Assembly: GCA_946558465.1 (NCBI GenBank)
Contig: CAMNTM010000006.1
Span: 62,001-126,000, forward strand
Direction of reading: 5' to 3'
Length of the DNA stretch: 64,000 bases
Source of the DNA: an uncultured Lachnospiraceae bacterium
Lineage (GTDB): Bacteria > Bacillota > Clostridia > Lachnospirales > Lachnospiraceae
Of this stretch, positions 16,896 to 25,438 are shown piece by piece; the stretch's first letter is position 1; each line of letters begins with the position of its first letter. Made by a program: the position numbers and the translations under genes. The notes below the pieces were generated by a model. It made no database searches. It saw only the letters and a list, made by a program, of their open reading frames with translations, and was not told the origin of the DNA.

Positions 16896-17936
16896 CTACT
16901 TGGATTTCTCAAGGGTCTCCCAGATACCGTTAATGTAGGCAGCTCCCAGTGCACGGTCATATAGGCCGTAGCCGGGTCTTCCGGTTTCTCCCCAGATCAT
17001 CCGGCCGTGGTCAGGACGTATGTAACCGTCAAAGCCGTTATTATAAAGGGCGCGCAGGATACCAACCATATCCAGGCTGCCGCATGCAGAAAAATGAGCC
17101 GCTTCCTCAAAGCCGCCTTCCAGAAGCTTGACGTTGCGCAGATGTAAGAAATGAATCCTTCCCATCTTAGAATATTTGTCTGCCAGATGTACCATATCGT
17201 TTTTTGGAGACACGCCAAGCGAACCTGTACACAGGGTGAGTCCGTTGGCTGTGCTGTCTACAAGTGAAAGCATGCGGTCAAGATTTTCCTCGCAGGTAAT
17301 GATGCGCGGAAGACCGAAGATAGACCACGGCGGATCATCCTGATGAATGGCCATCACGAGACCGGCCTCTTCGGCAGTCGGGATAACTGCTTTCAGGAAA
17401 TATTCAAGGTTGGCCCAGAGGTCTTCTTCCGTGATGCCGGCATATTCGTCGAATACCTGTTTTAGGGTTTCCTTTGTGTAGCTGGAGTCCCAGCCGGGAA
17501 GAGAAAGCTCACCACTTAATGGATTCATTTTTTCAATATGCTCCGGGTAATAAACCAGCGCATTGGAACCGTCCGGCAGCTCTTTGTCAAGCTGAGTTCT
17601 TGTCCAGTCGAAAACAGGCATAAAATTATAGCAGATACATTTGATTCCGGCAGCGCCGAGGCGGCGGATATTCTCCTGATAATTAGCGATATACCTGTCG
17701 CGGGCCGGTTTGCCGAGCTTAATATCCTCGTGAACCGGTACGCTTTCAATAACCTCAAAGTTCAGCCCGGCTTCTTCAACCTGCTTTTTTAATGAAAGAA
17801 TGCTTTCATTGCTCCACACTTCTCCAACCGGAACATCATAAACTGCTGTTACAATAGTGTTCATATTTGGGATCTGCTTAATTTTCTGTAAGGTGACGGC
17901 ATCATCCGGGCCATACCAGCGAAATGACATCTTCAT
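16896..17936 (-). CDS. uxuA: D-mannonate dehydratase
   Basis: UxuA (346 residues) dehydrates D-mannonate to 2-keto-3-deoxy-D-gluconate. The frame starts [15 protein letters not shown] and carries the family landmarks: [45 protein letters not shown] and a C-terminal [13 protein letters not shown], with Cys, His and Asp ligands for the divalent metal. The length matches the Firmicute form. The RBS AAAGGAG lies before the start. It is the second gene of the leftward operon, 23 bases after the zinc dehydrogenase. The product feeds KdgK and KdgA, encoded at 24768-27445. Confidence 0.95.
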   Translation of the reverse strand: MKMSFRWYGPDDAVTLQKIKQIPNMNTIVTAVYDVPVGEVWSNESILSLKKQVEEAGLNFEVIESVPVHEDIKLGKPARDRYIANYQENIRRLGAAGIKCICYNFMPVFDWTRTQLDKELPDGSNALVYYPEHIEKMNPLSGELSLPGWDSSYTKETLKQVFDEYAGITEEDLWANLEYFLKAVIPTAEEAGLVMAIHQDDPPWSIFGLPRIITCEENLDRMLSLVDSTANGLTLCTGSLGVSPKNDMVHLADKYSKMGRIHFLHLRNVKLLEGGFEEAAHFSACGSLDMVGILRALYNNGFDGYIRPDHGRMIWGETGRPGYGLYDRALGAAYINGIWETLEKSK

Positions 17937-17959
17937 AGATAAAACTCCTTTCGATTAAA

Positions 17960-18982
17960 TTAATCTTCAAATTTTAAAACAATTTTTAATACATCCTTCG
18001 GATGTTCTGTAATCATGGTCAGAGCTTCCATTATATCCTTATAGTTATATGCCTTTGTCATAAGCTTCTGAGGTTCGAGACTTCCATCCTCGAATCCTGC
18101 TATGACCTCGTCAAAGCAGTTATTGTTTAATCTAGAACCAACGATAGTAAGCTCTTTTTTAGTGATATCGGCCATACAGATGCTGGAGGGTTGATTTTTA
18201 AGACCCAGGCAGACAATGCGGCCGGCCGGACAGGCAAGCTGTACAGCCTGTTCAAAGGATGACGGTACACATACGGTATCGACGATTACCGGGACGCCTT
18301 CCCCAGCCGTGAACTGATTCAGTCTGTCTTCCAGATTTTCTTCTGATACAAGAACGGTTTCATCTGCTCCCATAGTTTTTGCTTTTTCAAGACGTTCCTT
18401 TACCAGATCAGTCATAATAACCTGGGCGCCGTTCCTCTTAGCAACCTGCATGGCGCAGATACCGATTGGACCGGCTCCCATGATAAGAACCTGCTCTCCC
18501 TTTTGAATCTGTGCTCTGTTATTGATCTCTACGCCGATGGTATAAGGTTCGGCCAGACCAAGTAAAGATTCATCAAACTTTGTGTGGTAGAGATGTACAT
18601 TTTCTGCCGGAGCCTTGACATATTCAGCAAATCCGCCGTCCCGGTGTACACCCATTACTTCCAGAGAGCGGCATACATTATGACGTCCGATTTTGCAGGC
18701 ATAGCAGTGTCCGCAGCTGATTACCGGGTCTACAGCTACTTGGTCGCCGGGCTTTACATGCGTAACCGCAGAGCCGACAGATTCTACAATGCCGCCGAAT
18801 TCATGGCCGATAAGACGCGGATAGGTGGCGAGAGAGTTTGTACCGTTGTAGATTCCGATGTCAGACCCGCAGATACCGCCCGAAGTAATACGGATAATAA
18901 TGTCCTCCGGCTGTTCTAGTTCCGGCTTTGGGACGTCTACAATTTCTACCTTAAAGGGTTCTGTTACTTTGATTGCTTTCAT
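17960..18982 (-). CDS. Zinc-dependent medium-chain dehydrogenase (hexonate 5-dehydrogenase-like)
   Basis: A 340-residue MDR-family oxidoreductase. Catalytic zinc ligands appear in GGICGSDIG (Cys) and GHEFGG (His-Glu). A structural zinc site is formed by CGHCYACKIGRHNVC, and the NAD motif is MGAGPIGICAMQ. Family members of this type oxidise sorbitol, L-idonate, L-galactonate or L-gulonate. As the first gene of the uxuA-uxuB-larA operon, a hexonate 5-dehydrogenase giving fructuronate is plausible but not shown. A consensus promoter lies immediately upstream on the minus strand, with an operator-like spacer shared with the ABC transporter promoter at 27489. A paralogue is at 37691 in the second sugar-acid module. 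Confidence 0.88.
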   Translation of the reverse strand: MKAIKVTEPFKVEIVDVPKPELEQPEDIIIRITSGGICGSDIGIYNGTNSLATYPRLIGHEFGGIVESVGSAVTHVKPGDQVAVDPVISCGHCYACKIGRHNVCRSLEVMGVHRDGGFAEYVKAPAENVHLYHTKFDESLLGLAEPYTIGVEINNRAQIQKGEQVLIMGAGPIGICAMQVAKRNGAQVIMTDLVKERLEKAKTMGADETVLVSEENLEDRLNQFTAGEGVPVIVDTVCVPSSFEQAVQLACPAGRIVCLGLKNQPSSICMADITKKELTIVGSRLNNNCFDEVIAGFEDGSLEPQKLMTKAYNYKDIMEALTMITEHPKDVLKIVLKFED

Positions 18983-19038
18983 GTGGTATGTCTCCTTTAA
19001 AAATAATTTATTCTGTAAGTTTATATTTTATTGTTGTC

Positions 19039-19067
19039 ATAATAACATAGGACGTCATACGTGTCAA
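19039..19067 (-). promoter_or_regulatory. Promoter of the leftward uxu/lar operon with embedded operator
   Basis: Minus-strand TTGACA (complement of 19062-19067), 17-bp spacer and TATTAT (complement of 19039-19044). The spacer CGTATGACGTCCTATG is identical to that of the promoter at 27489-27517. It contains the imperfect palindrome TATGACGTCCTA centred on GACGTC. Inferred: a common repressor binding in the spacer, most likely the FadR-family protein at 23129. Confidence 0.85.
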
Positions 19068-19122
19068 GAAGGAGAAGTAAATTTGAACAGAAGATGGAAG
19101 GCGCGCAGCTAAAGTGTAACAG

Positions 19123-19152
19123 TTGACATGGAAACCACAGAATTGGTATAAT
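19123..19152 (+). promoter_or_regulatory. Promoter of the hybrid kinase operon
   Basis: TTGACA at 19123-19128 and TATAAT at 19147-19152 with an 18-bp spacer. Both hexamers match the consensus. It lacks the GACGTC operator of the divergent uxu promoter, so this operon is probably controlled differently. Confidence 0.8.
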
Positions 19153-19216
19153 GAATTAATTATGGGAGCAAAGATAAAATACTTGGGTATTATAAACCAA
19201 AGGAGTGAATTGGAAA

Positions 19217-21787
19217 GTGGAAATGAATAAAAAGTCAGGCAATAGAAGATTCAGAGGATTTTCCTTGCTTCTTTCCATTATTTTGGTATTTTGTATTTTA
19301 GGGACGGTTGTATTTACCGTATCAAAAAAGATAACCCAGGAGATGTCTGACTCAGCAATTCAGAATTTAAGTGAAAGTCTGGATCTGATTAAATGTACTA
19401 TCGAGGCTGTCTTAAAAAACGAAGCAGAATTTCAGACAATGATAGCAAAAGAGATTGCTCAGGAGGAGAATATAAAGGATACAGTTCGTTCCTATGAATC
19501 AAATGGAACTATGGTGAAGCTGTCGTTAATTTTATCAGGCGAGACGGAAGGTATTTCTAATACAGGAGAGGTATTTACGGAAGAAGGACTTGATTTTTCA
19601 GCAGGCAGAACGATAGAAGGACTTCCGGTGTCCGGGTCCTACGTGAATTATATGGGAACATGGGCGTATTCTATGAAGTGTCCGGTTGTAAAGGGGGGAC
19701 GCGAAATTGCCTGTCTCTATGTAGAGTATGTTTATGATACTCTGGATAAATCACTGCCGAAGGGATTCTATGATGAAAAAGCAACCCTTTATATTATGGA
19801 TGGGAAAAGCGAACGTTTTGTATTAAAGCCTAAGGGAATGGGGCAGAGAAAAGCGGGACATCTTAATCTTGCTGATTTCTATCGGGCAAATGATATCGAA
19901 GAACAATATCTGCATGATGATGTTGAAGAGAGTCTGAAAGAGGGAAAGAGTATTTTATTTTACCACGACATCAGGGATGTGGAAGCGCTTAATTATATGT
20001 GGCCGCTGAATGATGGGAGTGTTTATTTGATCGGCTATGTGCCCGTTGAGGCTATTCAGCAGGAAGGACGTACGGTTAATCAGAATATTTATCTGGTTGT
20101 TGCCGTGATGCTCGCAGCATTTTTACTGTGCTGCACACTGTATTATTTCAATCAGCGGCAGCAGAGGAGAATCCGCAGGGAGCAAGAAGAGGAGCGGGAG
20201 CGGCATAATAAACAGCTTGCCGAGGCGCTGCAGGCTGCTCAGATTGCCAGTAATTCAAAGACTACTTTTCTTTCTAATATGTCCCATGATATCCGGACAC
20301 CGATGAATGCGGTTTTAGGCTTTGCCGCATTGCTTGCAGCGGATGTGGAGAATCCGGTCAAAGTAAGAGAATATACCGAGAAAATTATGGTGTCCGGACA
20401 GCACCTTCTCAGTCTGATTAACGATATACTAGATGTTTCCAAAATTGAGAGCGGGAAGGTAGTACTTTCACTTGAGGAGTTTACCTTGAATGATGTGGTT
20501 TCATCTGTGGATGCGATCATACAGCCTATGGCAGAGCAGAAAAAACAGTCTTTTCATGTAGAAGTAACCAATATTAAGCATGAGTATTTGATTGGAGATG
20601 AAACACGCCTCAACCAGATTCTGATTAATCTTCTTTCAAATGCCGTAAAATACACACCGGAAGAAGGAAATATCTGGTTCCGGATTATGGGGCTTAAGCA
20701 GCGCTCCAGTCAATATGGACGTATACGAATTGAAGTGGAAGATGATGGGTACGGTATGACGCCGGAATATCTGCGGACGATTTTTGATGCTTTTACGCGG
20801 GCGGAAAACAGTACCACCAACAAGGTGCAGGGAACAGGACTTGGGATGGCAATTACCAAGAGTATTGTAGAGCTTATGGGCGGCACAATTGATGTTTTCA
20901 GTGAAGTAAATAAGGGCAGTCTGTTTCGTGTGGAGTTGGAGCTTCGTGTACCAGAGAGGCAGACAGAGCAGCAGTTCTGGCAGAATAGCGGTATTAAGCG
21001 TATACTAACAGTAGGCTGCGACAAAGAGCTTTCGAGCAGTATACAGCTGCGTATGAAGGATGTGGGTGTAGATGTAAGCACAGCAAATAATGCGGATGAA
21101 GTGCCGGCCTTGATTCGACAAGAAGATGAGGAGTTTTCTGTTATTCTGCTGGATTGGAGCATTCCTGAAGCTGTAAAAGCAGCCGGACAGCTGCGGAGCA
21201 TTCTTTCAAATGTGCCGATGCTGTACATGGCAGCACTTGATGAAAAAGAATTGAAGGACGGACTTCAGATTGAGAATACCGGAATTTTATTGAAGCCATT
21301 TTTTGTATCTGCATTGAAAGATAAGCTGCTAGAGATGCAGGGAGAAAAAAGAAAAAGACCTGATGCGGAAGAGGCATTGGAAGATGAGCTTAAGGGAATG
21401 CATTTTCTTGCCGCTGAGGATAATGAAATTAATGCAGAGATTTTGGTAGATTTGCTGGAGCTTGAAGGTGCTTCCTGCGAGATTGTGGAGAACGGACAGC
21501 TTGCTGTGGACCGTTTTGAATGTGCGCCGGAAGGAGAGTTCGATGCTATCTTGATGGATGTACAGATGCCGGTTATGAACGGCTACGATGCAACGAGAGC
21601 TATTCGCGCACTGCCCTGCAGTGATGCAAGGAATATACCGATCATTGCTATGACCGCAAATGCTTTCGCAGAAGATGAAAGAGCAGCTTTGGATGCCGGT
21701 ATGAATGCTCATGTGGCAAAACCAATTAATATACAATTATTGAAGAAAACAATTAGGCAGTATAAAAATGAAAGGAATATAATATGA
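19217..21787 (+). CDS. Hybrid sensor histidine kinase with two receiver domains
   Basis: About 856 residues. There is a membrane helix near the N terminus (FSLLLSIILVFCILGTVVF), an external sensor of about 270 residues, a second helix (VVAVMLAAFLLCCTLYYF) and a coiled linker. The HisKA box is SHDIRTPMNAVLGF, followed by a HATPase domain (N box LLSNAVKYT, G box GTGLGMAITK). The first receiver-like domain keeps the aspartate (ILLDWSIP) and lysine (LLKPF) but lacks the N-terminal acidic pair. The second receiver is complete (AAEDNEIN, ILMDVQMPVMNGYDA, AKPIN). There is no DNA-binding output. The GTG at 19217 is 11 bases after AAAGGAG; ATG 19223 and GTG 19205 are alternatives. Its end overlaps the solute-binding protein gene by 4 bases, suggesting that the lipoprotein presents ligand to the kinase. 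Confidence 0.9.
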   Translation: MEMNKKSGNRRFRGFSLLLSIILVFCILGTVVFTVSKKITQEMSDSAIQNLSESLDLIKCTIEAVLKNEAEFQTMIAKEIAQEENIKDTVRSYESNGTMVKLSLILSGETEGISNTGEVFTEEGLDFSAGRTIEGLPVSGSYVNYMGTWAYSMKCPVVKGGREIACLYVEYVYDTLDKSLPKGFYDEKATLYIMDGKSERFVLKPKGMGQRKAGHLNLADFYRANDIEEQYLHDDVEESLKEGKSILFYHDIRDVEALNYMWPLNDGSVYLIGYVPVEAIQQEGRTVNQNIYLVVAVMLAAFLLCCTLYYFNQRQQRRIRREQEEERERHNKQLAEALQAAQIASNSKTTFLSNMSHDIRTPMNAVLGFAALLAADVENPVKVREYTEKIMVSGQHLLSLINDILDVSKIESGKVVLSLEEFTLNDVVSSVDAIIQPMAEQKKQSFHVEVTNIKHEYLIGDETRLNQILINLLSNAVKYTPEEGNIWFRIMGLKQRSSQYGRIRIEVEDDGYGMTPEYLRTIFDAFTRAENSTTNKVQGTGLGMAITKSIVELMGGTIDVFSEVNKGSLFRVELELRVPERQTEQQFWQNSGIKRILTVGCDKELSSSIQLRMKDVGVDVSTANNADEVPALIRQEDEEFSVILLDWSIPEAVKAAGQLRSILSNVPMLYMAALDEKELKDGLQIENTGILLKPFFVSALKDKLLEMQGEKRKRPDAEEALEDELKGMHFLAAEDNEINAEILVDLLELEGASCEIVENGQLAVDRFECAPEGEFDAILMDVQMPVMNGYDATRAIRALPCSDARNIPIIAMTANAFAEDERAALDAGMNAHVAKPINIQLLKKTIRQYKNERNII

Positions 21788-23103
21788 AGGGTAGTAAAAA
21801 GGGAAAGCTTAGGAGCTTGTCAGCTGCCTGCCTTCCGTTAGTGATGGTATTCGTACTTGCGGCATGCGGAAGTAAAAGGGAGCCGGGCAAAAATCTGATT
21901 GAAGATAAAGATGAAAATGAAAGGATAGTCAATTTCTTCAGCCCAATGGAAAAGACAAATCCGGATGCGGAGAATGTTGCAAGAAGTGCGTCAGATTTGA
22001 CAATAGCTATGGCGGAGGAGAAGCTTGGGGTAACTATAGCATACATTACCTATACGGCAGAGGATTATCAGGATAGAACTTACGACGAAGTTAGTCTTGA
22101 CAGAGTACGTAATAATATGGATGACTTTTATCTGCTTAATACGGATACTATTTTGGCGTTAGGCGGGGAAGGAAAATTAATGGACCTGTCATCGCTTGAC
22201 AGTGCGGAGAATCTCCGGGAGGTTGTAAAGACGGCAAATACAGTGGAGGGAAAGCTGGTAGCGATTCCTCAGGAGGTAGTTGCGTATGGTTTATTTATCA
22301 ATAAAGATATGTTTGATCAGTATCATCTTGAAGTACCTGAGACACCGGAAGATTTTCTGGAATGCTGCCGGGTATTTAAGGAAAATGGTGTTGAGACGCC
22401 CATTGGTGCAAACCGCTGGTGGCTGGAAACCTTTGTTTTTGCTCAGGCTTATGCAGATTTGTATAATGGAGAGGACACAGATAGCGAAATTGCCGCACTC
22501 AATAGCGGGAAAGTCAAGTACAGTGATTATATGCGTCCCGGGTTTGAATTTCTGCAGGAGTTAATTGCCCGTGGTTATATTGACGCCGGGAAAGCAGCCG
22601 TGAGTGAAGCAATCGAGGCCGAAGGACCGGATTTCCTTGCGCAGAAGACGCCGATTGTCATGGCTTATTGGAGTGCAGCAAACACAGAGACAGCCTATGG
22701 AAAAACAGATTTTGAAATGCAGGTTATCGGTTTTCCAAGCAGCCGGGGGCAGATGCCGGTTATATCTATGACAGGCTATGCCGTCGGCGTAGGTGCAGAA
22801 CATGCAGAGGACGCTATGGAGACCTTGAATATCTTAGTCTCTGATGAGGCACTTCAGACATATGCAGAAAAAAATAGAGTAATTTCTCCTTCAAAAAATG
22901 TTGAGGTAGACTGTGTTCCAGCACTAGAGCCTTTAAATAATAAGATAAAGGAAAATGTCTATGTTCTCGGATCCAATGCCGGGATGAAGGTTGAACAGTG
23001 GGGAAATACCTGCCAGATAGTCCGTAAGCTTCTGGAAGGGGCTTCGGTTGACGAATGTATGGAAGCTTTCGATAAGCTGCAGGAAGAGAGTCTAAATCAG
23101 TAA
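21784..23103 (+). CDS. Extracellular solute-binding lipoprotein (CUT1-type), no cognate permease
   Basis: A 439-residue cluster B/D solute-binding protein. The signal peptide ends in a lipobox (VFVLAACGS), so the mature protein is lipid-anchored outside the membrane. The mature part has the usual two-lobe layout, with EVVAYGLFINKDMFDQY in the hinge/ligand region and ANRWWLETFVFAQAYADLY. The ATG overlaps the TGA of the hybrid kinase (ATGA), so translation is coupled. No permease gene accompanies it; the downstream importer has its own binding protein. A role as the kinase's ligand-sensing partner is an inference from this arrangement. The ligand is unknown, probably a sugar acid given the neighbours. 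Confidence 0.87.
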   Translation: MKGSKKGKLRSLSAACLPLVMVFVLAACGSKREPGKNLIEDKDENERIVNFFSPMEKTNPDAENVARSASDLTIAMAEEKLGVTIAYITYTAEDYQDRTYDEVSLDRVRNNMDDFYLLNTDTILALGGEGKLMDLSSLDSAENLREVVKTANTVEGKLVAIPQEVVAYGLFINKDMFDQYHLEVPETPEDFLECCRVFKENGVETPIGANRWWLETFVFAQAYADLYNGEDTDSEIAALNSGKVKYSDYMRPGFEFLQELIARGYIDAGKAAVSEAIEAEGPDFLAQKTPIVMAYWSAANTETAYGKTDFEMQVIGFPSSRGQMPVISMTGYAVGVGAEHAEDAMETLNILVSDEALQTYAEKNRVISPSKNVEVDCVPALEPLNNKIKENVYVLGSNAGMKVEQWGNTCQIVRKLLEGASVDECMEAFDKLQEESLNQ

Positions 23104-23128
23104 AGCAGGGTGCGAGGAGTAAAGGAAA

Positions 23129-23833
23129 ATGAAATTGGAGACGATGCAGAGCAGTGAAAAACCTCTGGCAGAGCGTGTAGCCGACCAGATTACGAGTCTG
23201 ATTGCAGATAATAAATTTCAAAAAGGTGAGAAGCTGCCGAATGAATTTCAGCTGGCAGAGGCTGTAAATGTAGGGCGCGGAACAATCCGGGAAGCAATTA
23301 AGATACTCGCATCAAGAAATATTGTGGAGATCCGGCGCGGACTGGGAACCTTTGTCAGTGAAAAAACGGGACTTACAGACGATCCTCTGGGATTAAATTT
23401 TGTAGAAGATAAAAGCCAGCTGGCGCTGGATTTAATAGAAGTACGTGCAATGCTTGAACCTGATATTGCAGCACTGGCCGCGAAGCGTGCTACCAAGAAG
23501 GATATTGAAAAGATAAAACAGGCATGTAAAGCAGTGGAGGAGAAAATACAGCGGCAGGAGGAATTCATAACGGAGGATATCGAATTTCATGAAATAATTG
23601 CCAGAAGCAGTAAAAATCAGGTAGTTCCTAATGTGATTCCGGTTATCCATTCGGCGATTAAGGAACAGATTAAGGCAACGAATGCGAAGCTTACAGAGAA
23701 GACGATAGTGACCCACCGGGCGATTGCAGAAGCAATCGCCCAGAGGGATTACGAAGGAGCAAGAGAAGCTATGAAGGAGCATCTGCGGTATAACCAGGAG
23801 CATATTGAAAGGGTTGTAAAAGAAAAGCTTTAA
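23129..23833 (+). CDS. FadR/GntR-family transcriptional regulator (UxuR/LldR-like)
   Basis: 234 residues. The N-terminal winged helix is ERVADQITSLIADNKFQKGE with the recognition region AEAVNVGRGTIREAIKILA. The C-terminal FCD ligand domain has metal-site residues visible in EFHEIIARSSKN and VTHRAIAEAI. FCD regulators often sense hydroxy or sugar acids. The gene follows the solute-binding protein by 25 bases and ends 2 bases from the convergent IclR gene. It is the best candidate to bind the GACGTC-centred operator found in the promoters at 19039 and 27489. The alternative is the GntR protein at 35451. Confidence 0.9.
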   Translation: MKLETMQSSEKPLAERVADQITSLIADNKFQKGEKLPNEFQLAEAVNVGRGTIREAIKILASRNIVEIRRGLGTFVSEKTGLTDDPLGLNFVEDKSQLALDLIEVRAMLEPDIAALAAKRATKKDIEKIKQACKAVEEKIQRQEEFITEDIEFHEIIARSSKNQVVPNVIPVIHSAIKEQIKATNAKLTEKTIVTHRAIAEAIAQRDYEGAREAMKEHLRYNQEHIERVVKEKL

Positions 23834-23835
23834 TA

Positions 23836-24585
23836 TCAGATAACTATTTTCGCTTTTGTTTCCATCAGAATTCTGGCGAGCTCTTTAACTCGTTCATCGC
23901 CCATTCTGGAGATAGGAGCAGAGATACTGACAGCATATCTGCTCTTACCAATACAGCTGGAAAGTGAGACGGCAATACAGCGGACGCCGAGTTCATTTTC
24001 CTCATCGTCAGTTGCAAAGCCCTGATTTCGAATTTCGGATATTTTTTTCATAAACAGTTCATAGGAAGTAATCGTATGCGGCGTGATGGAATGGATATCG
24101 CTTTCATTCCATACAGCCGCGATTTTTTCATCCGGCATATCTGCCAAAATAGCTTTTCCCACACCGGAACAATACAGAGGAATACTTTTTCCGACCTTAG
24201 ATACCATTCTGACAGAATTACTGTAGGATTCTACCTTATCTATATAGACGGCTTTTGTGTGGTCGAGCTGGACAAGATGTACGGTTTCTTCTGTCTGGGC
24301 AACCAATTCCTTTAAAAACGGACGTACAATATCTACTATATCGTTTTTCATCAGAATCTGATTTGATAATTCACAGATACGGAAGCTTAATCCATATTTT
24401 GATGAGGAGGTATCTTGAATAACGTAACCCATATAAATCAGAGAGTTTAAAATACGGTGTACAGTAGATTTATTAAGATTTAAGCTGCTGCTGAGCTCCA
24501 GAAGACCGCAAGGGCCATTTGCCGCTAATGTTTCTATAATGCTAAAGATTCGTCCTGCAACCTGTATTGGGTTCTTATCTTCCAT
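23836..24585 (-). CDS. IclR-family transcriptional regulator (KdgR-like)
   Basis: About 249 residues: an N-terminal helix-turn-helix (SIIETLAANGPCGLLELSSS with LNKSTVHRILNSLIYMGYV) and a C-terminal effector domain (VDIVRPFLKELVAQTEETVH, IPLYCSGVGKAIL, GVRCIAVSLSS). The frame is open to 24642, but the minus-strand promoter at 24622-24650 would start RNA near 24615. The ATG at 24585, with AAAGG upstream, is therefore the better start. It is divergent from kdgA. Two TTTCATAATATGAAA-like palindromes lie between them, matching the expected style of KdgR sites. Likely role: repressor of kdgA and the following genes, released by KDG or a related acid. Confidence 0.88.
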   Translation of the reverse strand: MEDKNPIQVAGRIFSIIETLAANGPCGLLELSSSLNLNKSTVHRILNSLIYMGYVIQDTSSSKYGLSFRICELSNQILMKNDIVDIVRPFLKELVAQTEETVHLVQLDHTKAVYIDKVESYSNSVRMVSKVGKSIPLYCSGVGKAILADMPDEKIAAVWNESDIHSITPHTITSYELFMKKISEIRNQGFATDDEENELGVRCIAVSLSSCIGKSRYAVSISAPISRMGDERVKELARILMETKAKIVI

Positions 24586-24621
24586 AAAATTAAAAAACCT
24601 TTCTGCTTTTCTTGACATTTT

Positions 24622-24650
24622 ATTATAAACCTGTATAATCAAAATTACAA
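24622..24650 (-). promoter_or_regulatory. Promoter of the IclR regulator gene
   Basis: Minus-strand TTGTAA (complement of 24645-24650), 17-bp spacer and TATAAT (complement of 24622-24627). The first IclR-type palindrome begins two bases upstream of the -35 box, which fits autoregulation. Confidence 0.7.
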
Positions 24651-24651
24651 G

Positions 24652-24688
24652 ATTTCATAATATGAAATATAGTTTCGTATTATGAAAC
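24652..24688. promoter_or_regulatory. Tandem palindromic operators for the IclR regulator
   Basis: Site 1, 24652-24668, has perfect arms ATTTCATA and TATGAAAT around one base. Site 2, 24672-24688, has arms GTTTCGTA and TATGAAAC with a single mismatch. The centres are 20 bp apart, two helical turns, so dimers would sit on the same face of the DNA. They lie between the divergent IclR gene and kdgA. Confidence 0.78.
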
Positions 24689-24711
24689 AATGGAGTTTGA
24701 TTTACTAATCT

Positions 24712-24727
24712 TTTCTTAATTAAGAAA
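24712..24727. promoter_or_regulatory. 16-bp perfect palindrome in the kdgA leader
   Basis: TTTCTTAATTAAGAAA, perfectly self-complementary, 40 bases upstream of the kdgA start. It could be a third regulator site between the IclR operators and the gene. It is too AT-rich and loopless to be a useful RNA hairpin. Confidence 0.45.
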
Positions 24728-24767
24728 GGATGCGAAGAGTGAAGGGAAACAAGAGAAAGGAGAAAAA

Positions 24768-25406
24768 ATGAAAGACATCTTAGAAAAAGTAGAAAAAACA
24801 GGTATTATACCGGTGGTGGTACTGAACGATGTAAAGGATGCGAGTCCACTGGCGAAGGCATTATGTGAAGGAGGACTTCCCTGTGCCGAGGTGACGTTTA
24901 GGACAGAGGCTGCAGAGGAGTCGATTCGGATTATGGCCGAGGAATATCCGGATATGTTTGTGGGAGCCGGAACCGTGCTTACTATCGGGCAGGTGGACCG
25001 GGCTGTGAAGGCCGGAGCAAAATTTATAGTATGTCCGGGGTTTGATCCAGAGGTGGTAGATTATTGTATTGGAAAAGATATTCCGATTTTCCCAGGCTGT
25101 GTTACTCCATCAGAGGTGGCACAGGCTGTAAAGAGAGGCTTGAAGGTGGTAAAATTCTTCCCGGCGGAGCAGTTCGGGGGAGTGTCAACGATCAAAGCAT
25201 TAGCGGCTCCCTATGTGGGTATGAGATTTATGCCCACAGGCGGCATTAATGCAAAGAATCTGGAAAGTTATCTGAAAAGCGATAAGATTCTTGCCTGCGG
25301 CGGCAGCTGGATGGTAAAGGGAGATTTGATCAAGGCAGGAAAATTTGAGGAAATTAAGGCGCTGACAGAAGAAGCCGTAAAGCTGGTTTATGAAATTCGC
25401 AGATAA
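24768..25406 (+). CDS. kdgA: 2-keto-3-deoxy-6-phosphogluconate aldolase
   Basis: A class I KDPG/KHG aldolase (212 residues) that splits KDPG into pyruvate and glyceraldehyde 3-phosphate. The Schiff-base lysine lies in LKVVKFFPAEQFGG. The catalytic glutamate is in AEVTFRTEAAEES, and the phosphate and substrate loops are VGAGTVLT and MPTGGIN. The length is normal. It is the last enzyme of the pathway and the first gene of a rightward group with an aldo/keto reductase and KDG kinase. It lies downstream of the IclR operators and should be repressed by that protein. Confidence 0.95.
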   Translation: MKDILEKVEKTGIIPVVVLNDVKDASPLAKALCEGGLPCAEVTFRTEAAEESIRIMAEEYPDMFVGAGTVLTIGQVDRAVKAGAKFIVCPGFDPEVVDYCIGKDIPIFPGCVTPSEVAQAVKRGLKVVKFFPAEQFGGVSTIKALAAPYVGMRFMPTGGINAKNLESYLKSDKILACGGSWMVKGDLIKAGKFEEIKALTEEAVKLVYEIRR

Positions 25407-25438
25407 AAAGAAGTGAAAAAAATAGCGGGGGTTTTAAC

